8,329 nucleotides of DNA from Gemmatimonadota bacterium. Its GTDB lineage: Bacteria > Gemmatimonadota > Gemmatimonadetes > Gemmatimonadales > GWC2-71-9. The notes under the pieces are model-generated. The model was not told the DNA's origin. It worked only from the letters and a program-made list of their open reading frames with translations, and did no database searches. Made by a program: the position numbers and the translations under genes. This document shows positions 5,307 to 8,329 of this stretch, piece after piece (the stretch's first letter is position 1; each line of letters begins with the position of its first letter). The stretch covers positions 1 through 8,329 of the forward strand of contig QHTP01000245.1 of NCBI GenBank assembly GCA_003220855.1, written 5' to 3'.

Positions 5307-6334
5307 TCCGCCACGGTCCACGTCCCCTCGCGGCGGAGTAGCGCCCCGAGGTCGGCGGGCTCGCCAGAGAACCCCGCGGCCCGCGCTTGCGCGGAGACGT
5401 CCGCTTCGTAGGAGGTCGCGGGGTTGCAGTACAGCACGCCGAGCGCCACGGGAAACGCCGGGGGCTCGAGCGCCACGAGCAGCTGCGCCAGCGCGCGGTT
5501 GGTCTCGTCGTGCACCAGGATGTCGCCGGGCGGCACGCCGCCCGGGCCCACCGGCACGACCTCGAGCGCGACCGTCCCTGGTTTCAGGCGCAGCCCGCGC
5601 TCCCGGTTCGGTCCGAACAGCAGCGGCTTCCCGTGCTCCACGTGGAGTTGCGCGTCACCCGCCACGTCTTTCGACGTGAAGTGATCGAACACGCCGTCGT
5701 TGAAGACCACGCAGTTCTGGAACACCTCGACGAACGACGCCCCGCGATGCGCGTGCGCGCGCTTCAGCAGCGCCACGACGGCAGGCTGCTGGGTGTCCAC
5801 GGCCCGGGCGACGAAGCGCGCTCCGGCGCCGAGGGCGAACGCGCACGGCGAAACGGGGGCCTCGATCGAGCCCTGCGGCGTGGAGGGCGAGTGCGTTCCG
5901 CGCCGCGAGGTGGGCGAGTACTGCCCCTTGGTCAGGCCGTAGATCTCGTTGTTGAAGAGGATGATCTGCAGATCGACGTTGCGTCGCAGCACGTGCAGCA
6001 TGTGGTTGCCGCCGATCGAGAGACCGTCGCCGTCGCCCGTGACCACCCACACGTCGAGCGCGGGATTGGCGAGCTTGATGCCGGTGGCGATCGCCGGCGC
6101 CCGCCCGTGAATCGTGTGGAACCCGTACGTGGAGAGGTAGTACGGGAACCGCGCCGCGCAGCCGATCCCCGAAACGAACACCGTGCGCTCGCGCGGCGCG
6201 CCCAGCTCCGCCAGGGCTTTTTGGACGGCTTTCAGGATCGCGTAGTCGCCGCACCCCGGGCACCAGCGGACTTCCTGGTCGGACGCGTAATCCTTGGGCG
6301 TGAGCTCGGCGTCGGTGATCGTCGTGACCGTCAT
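5303..6334 (-). CDS. korB: 2-oxoacid (probably 2-oxoglutarate):ferredoxin oxidoreductase, beta subunit
   Basis: A 343-residue thiamine-diphosphate subunit of the cytoplasmic enzyme that converts 2-oxoglutarate and CoA to succinyl-CoA and CO2, reducing ferredoxin. The diphosphate/Mg site is clear: GDGDGLSIGGNH at 100-111, then RRN at 117-119 and NNEIYGLTKGQ at 128-138. Four cysteines in the family positions for the [4Fe-4S] cluster are present: C25 and C28 in CPGCG, C59 in GIGC, and C208 in QNCVVFND. The opening SDQEVRWCPGCGDY closely resembles the KorB of Mycobacterium tuberculosis as I recall it. The ATG is 3 nt after the korA stop and has a good ribosome-binding site. The stop overlaps the Kelch start. 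The substrate is assigned from family resemblance and from the sucA-like neighbour; pyruvate or another 2-oxoacid cannot be excluded. No ferredoxin-type delta subunit is seen. Confidence 0.94.
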   Translation of the reverse strand: MTVTTITDAELTPKDYASDQEVRWCPGCGDYAILKAVQKALAELGAPRERTVFVSGIGCAARFPYYLSTYGFHTIHGRAPAIATGIKLANPALDVWVVTGDGDGLSIGGNHMLHVLRRNVDLQIILFNNEIYGLTKGQYSPTSRRGTHSPSTPQGSIEAPVSPCAFALGAGARFVARAVDTQQPAVVALLKRAHAHRGASFVEVFQNCVVFNDGVFDHFTSKDVAGDAQLHVEHGKPLLFGPNRERGLRLKPGTVALEVVPVGPGGVPPGDILVHDETNRALAQLLVALEPPAFPVALGVLYCNPATSYEADVSAQARAAGFSGEPADLGALLRREGTWTVAE

Positions 6335-6337
6335 GCC

Positions 6338-8200
6338 TCACCCCCTCCGGAGCGTCGACTCGATCGCCTGCACGATCTCCGAGACCTTGAACGGCTTCCC
6401 CTCGACCTTGCTCAACCCCTCCGCGGGCACCAGATACTCCGCCCGCAAGAGCTGCACGAGCTGGCCGTGGTTCATTTCCGGGACGAGAATCCGCGCGAAG
6501 CGCGAGAGCAGCTCGCCGAGGTTCCGGGGGAACGGGTTCAGGTAGCGGAGGTGGATGTGCGAGACGTCGCCGCCGTCGTCGCGCGCCTCGCTCACCGCCC
6601 GGTGGATCGCGCCGTAGGTCGAGCCCCATCCCACCACCGCGACCGCGCCGTGGTCGTCCCCGAGGGCCACCCGTTGCGGCGGGATACCGTTCGCGATGCC
6701 GGCGATCTTCGCCGCGCGGGTGCGGGTCATGCGCGCGTGGTTGTCGGGATCGTAGGAGATGTGCCCCGTGTCGTAGTCCTTCTCGAGCCCGCCGATACGG
6801 TGCTCGAGGCCCGGGGTTCCGGGCACAGCCCACGCACGCGCCAGCGTGACCGGATCCCGCAGGAACGGGTGGAAGCCCGCCGGGTCGGTCCGGAAGCGCA
6901 CCGGGAAGCGCGGCAGCGCCGTCACCTCGGGGAGGCGCCAGGGCTCGGCGGCGTGCGCCAGGTAGGCGTCGGAGAGCACGATCACGGGCGTCATGTACGT
7001 CGTGGCGATGCGCACTGCTTCGATCGCCACCGCGAAGCAGTCCACGGCCGTTGCCGCGGCGATCACGGCGAGGGGCGCGTCCGCGTTCCGGCCGTGCACC
7101 GCCTGAAACAGGTCGGACTGCTCGGCCTTTGTGGGCATACCGGTGGAGGGGCCGGCCCGCTGCGAGTTGATCACCACGAGCGGCAGCTCGGTGGCGATCG
7201 CGAGCCCGAGCATCTCGGTCTTGAGCGCCATCCCGGGGCCGGAGCTCGAGGTGACACCCAGCGCTCCGCTGTAGGCGGCGCCGATCGCCGCGCCGATCGC
7301 GGCGATCTCATCTTCCGCCTGGAAGGTGACCACGCCGTACGGCTTGAGGTTCGCCAGGGTATGGAGCAGGAGCGATGCGGGCGTGATCGGGTAGCCTGCG
7401 AAGATCATCTTCTCGAGCCCGGCGGCACGCATGCCGGCGATGAGGCCCCAGGCGAGCGCCTCCGTCCCACTCACGGTGCGGTAGCGTCCCGGCTCTGCGG
7501 GCGCGCTCGGGACCGTGTACCCCACGAGATGCTCCGACATTTCGGCGGTCTCGCCGAACGCGTGGCCGGCGTTCACGGCCGCGACGTTGGCCTGCGCGAG
7601 CTCGGGCCGGTCGGCGAACTTGCGGCGTAGCCAGTCGATGGTCGCCTGCCGGTCACGGCCGTACATCCACAGCATCAGGCCGAGCGCCCACATGTTGCGG
7701 CAGCGGTGCGCCTCCCGGCTCGAAAGGCCGAACGGCTTCACCGCCTCCGTCGTGAGCCGCGTGATGTCGAACGTGAGGAGCTGGTAGGCGGCGAGGGATC
7801 CGTCCTCGAGCGGGTTGGCCGGGAACCCCGCCTTGGTCAGGTTGCGCTCGGTGAAAGCGCCCGTATCGACCAGGATCGTCCCGCCGCGGCGCAGATCGGT
7901 CAGATCGACCTTGAGGGCGGCCGGGTTCATGGCGACGAGCACGTCGACCGCGTCGCCCGGCGTCATGACGTCGCGCGCCCCGAACTGGATCTGGAACGCC
8001 GATACGCCGTACGTCGTCCCGGCGGGGGCGCGGATCTCGGCGGGGAAATCGGGGAAGGTCGTGAGGTCGTTGCCGGCGAGGGCCGTTTCCACGGTAAAGC
8101 GCGACCCCGTCACCTGCATGCCGTCGCCCGAGTCACCCGCGAAGCGAATGACGACGGACTCGCGTGCTTGCCGTGTCCGGGGAGTCGAGGCGGTGTTCAT
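6338..8200 (-). CDS. korA: 2-oxoacid (probably 2-oxoglutarate):ferredoxin oxidoreductase, fused gamma-alpha subunit
   Basis: A 620-residue protein with the gamma domain placed before the alpha domain, the arrangement of two-gene KorAB enzymes such as that of M. tuberculosis. The gamma domain (about 16-215) opens with IRFAGDSGDGMQ, containing GDSGDG at 22-27. After a linker, the alpha domain (from about 240) shows GYPITPAS at 269-276, an acidic EDE at 296-298, TSSSGPGMALKTE at 317-329, and QRAGPSTGMPTKAEQSDL at 347-364, where the PSTGxPT/QSD motif marks the substrate side of the active site. The C-terminal part (about 530-620) is the transketolase-C-like domain. It binds CoA and 2-oxoacid together with KorB. 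The ATG at 8200 is 11 nt downstream of the preceding sucA-like stop; no Shine-Dalgarno motif precedes it (upstream reads CTTCTCTTTG). This gap is too short for a separate promoter unless one lies inside the upstream gene. Confidence 0.95.
   Translation of the reverse strand: MNTASTPRTRQARESVVIRFAGDSGDGMQVTGSRFTVETALAGNDLTTFPDFPAEIRAPAGTTYGVSAFQIQFGARDVMTPGDAVDVLVAMNPAALKVDLTDLRRGGTILVDTGAFTERNLTKAGFPANPLEDGSLAAYQLLTFDITRLTTEAVKPFGLSSREAHRCRNMWALGLMLWMYGRDRQATIDWLRRKFADRPELAQANVAAVNAGHAFGETAEMSEHLVGYTVPSAPAEPGRYRTVSGTEALAWGLIAGMRAAGLEKMIFAGYPITPASLLLHTLANLKPYGVVTFQAEDEIAAIGAAIGAAYSGALGVTSSSGPGMALKTEMLGLAIATELPLVVINSQRAGPSTGMPTKAEQSDLFQAVHGRNADAPLAVIAAATAVDCFAVAIEAVRIATTYMTPVIVLSDAYLAHAAEPWRLPEVTALPRFPVRFRTDPAGFHPFLRDPVTLARAWAVPGTPGLEHRIGGLEKDYDTGHISYDPDNHARMTRTRAAKIAGIANGIPPQRVALGDDHGAVAVVGWGSTYGAIHRAVSEARDDGGDVSHIHLRYLNPFPRNLGELLSRFARILVPEMNHGQLVQLLRAEYLVPAEGLSKVEGKPFKVSEIVQAIESTLRRG
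6344..6348 (-). promoter_or_regulatory. Ribosome-binding site of korB
   Basis: On the minus strand this reads GGAGG, within a GGAGGGGG run, 9 nt before the korB ATG at 6334. It lies inside the last codons of korA. It is the only strong Shine-Dalgarno match in the window; most other starts have none, so korB may be translated independently as well as by coupling. Confidence 0.75.
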
Positions 8201-8211
8201 TCAAAGAGAAG

Positions 8212-8329
8212 TTAGCGAGAGGGCGGACTGAACGCCGCCCCCACGATCCGTGCCTGCTCCGCCTGGTGCGCCGCGGGATAACCCTCGGCCGGGCTCGAAC
8301 GCTCCGGCCGCCCGATATCGCGCACGCTC
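8212..8329 (-). CDS. 2-oxoglutarate dehydrogenase E1 (SucA-like), C-terminal fragment
   Basis: The last 38 codons and the TAA stop (8214-8212) of a gene entering from the right edge. The peptide contains IGRPERSSPAEGYPAAH followed by QAEQARIV. This matches the conserved end of SucA/OdhA, which in E. coli reads YAGRPASASPAVGY and then VHQKQQ; the RP...SPA.GY...H...Q order is retained. SucA is the thiamine-dependent E1 that decarboxylates 2-oxoglutarate for the NAD-linked dehydrogenase complex of the TCA cycle. Only the tail is visible, so the variant (plain E1 or a multifunctional Kgd-type protein) cannot be told. The stop is 11 nt before korA, so the genes are probably one transcript. Recognition is from memory of the C-terminal motif over a short stretch. 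Confidence 0.72.
   Translation of the reverse strand, partial: SVRDIGRPERSSPAEGYPAAHQAEQARIVGAAFSPPSR

Noticed and set aside
4371..5411. A plus-strand open frame (346 codons) opposite the Kelch gene
   Set aside because: Low-complexity Arg/Gly/Val-rich product; the minus strand has six regular Kelch repeats over the same bases.
5387..7630. A very long plus-strand open frame (747 codons) opposite korB and korA
   Set aside because: Its product is rich in Arg, His, Gly and Asp with no domain pattern, as expected for the antisense of GC-rich coding DNA. The minus strand carries unmistakable KorA and KorB motifs over the same stretch.

Overview
The window is a compact, visibly GC-rich bacterial chromosome segment with almost no non-coding DNA. 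Gene content (short Q-loop cytochrome bd preceded by a DUF2231 protein, a fused-alpha KorAB pair, few Shine-Dalgarno motifs) suggests an environmental heterotroph, possibly Gemmatimonadota or a similar high-GC soil or sediment lineage. The taxon is inferred from protein style, not shown by a marker gene.

Layout. Positions 1-194 hold the first 64 codons of a minus-strand homocysteine S-methyltransferase-type gene that runs off the left edge. A 102-bp divergent intergenic region follows. A plus-strand operon runs from 297 to 3545: a membrane protein with a DUF2231 domain and a TPR-like tail, then cydA and cydB, the two core subunits of a cytochrome bd quinol oxidase. A long minus-strand operon converges on it from the right edge. 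In transcription order it holds the last 38 codons of a sucA-like gene (2-oxoglutarate dehydrogenase E1), korA (fused gamma-alpha) and korB of a 2-oxoacid:ferredoxin oxidoreductase, a six-bladed Kelch protein, a YggT-family membrane protein and a DUF167/YggU protein. Minus-strand gaps are 11, 3 and 1 nt, with two 4-nt GTGA stop/start overlaps, so co-transcription is very likely.

Function. The right operon appears to place two different 2-oxoglutarate-oxidising enzymes side by side: an NAD-linked dehydrogenase complex component and a ferredoxin-linked oxidoreductase. The left operon encodes a high-affinity terminal oxidase. Together they would suit a cell that changes electron carrier and oxygen affinity as oxygen falls; this link is inference.

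Most unusual sequence feature. Three short arrays of 7-bp tandem repeats lie within 1.1 kb, all inside or at the ends of cydA and cydB: at the cydA 3' end, in a loop of cydB, and across the overlapping 3' ends of cydB and the convergent DUF167 gene. The units are related (GAAAGGG, GACGGGG and, on the minus strand, GACGGAT). Seven is not a multiple of three, so a change in copy number shifts frame. At the cydA end, loss of one unit would fuse cydA to cydB in frame, and gain of one unit would give a GTGA stop/start overlap like those elsewhere in the window. Two of the arrays also form textbook G-quadruplex motifs on the mRNA-like strand.
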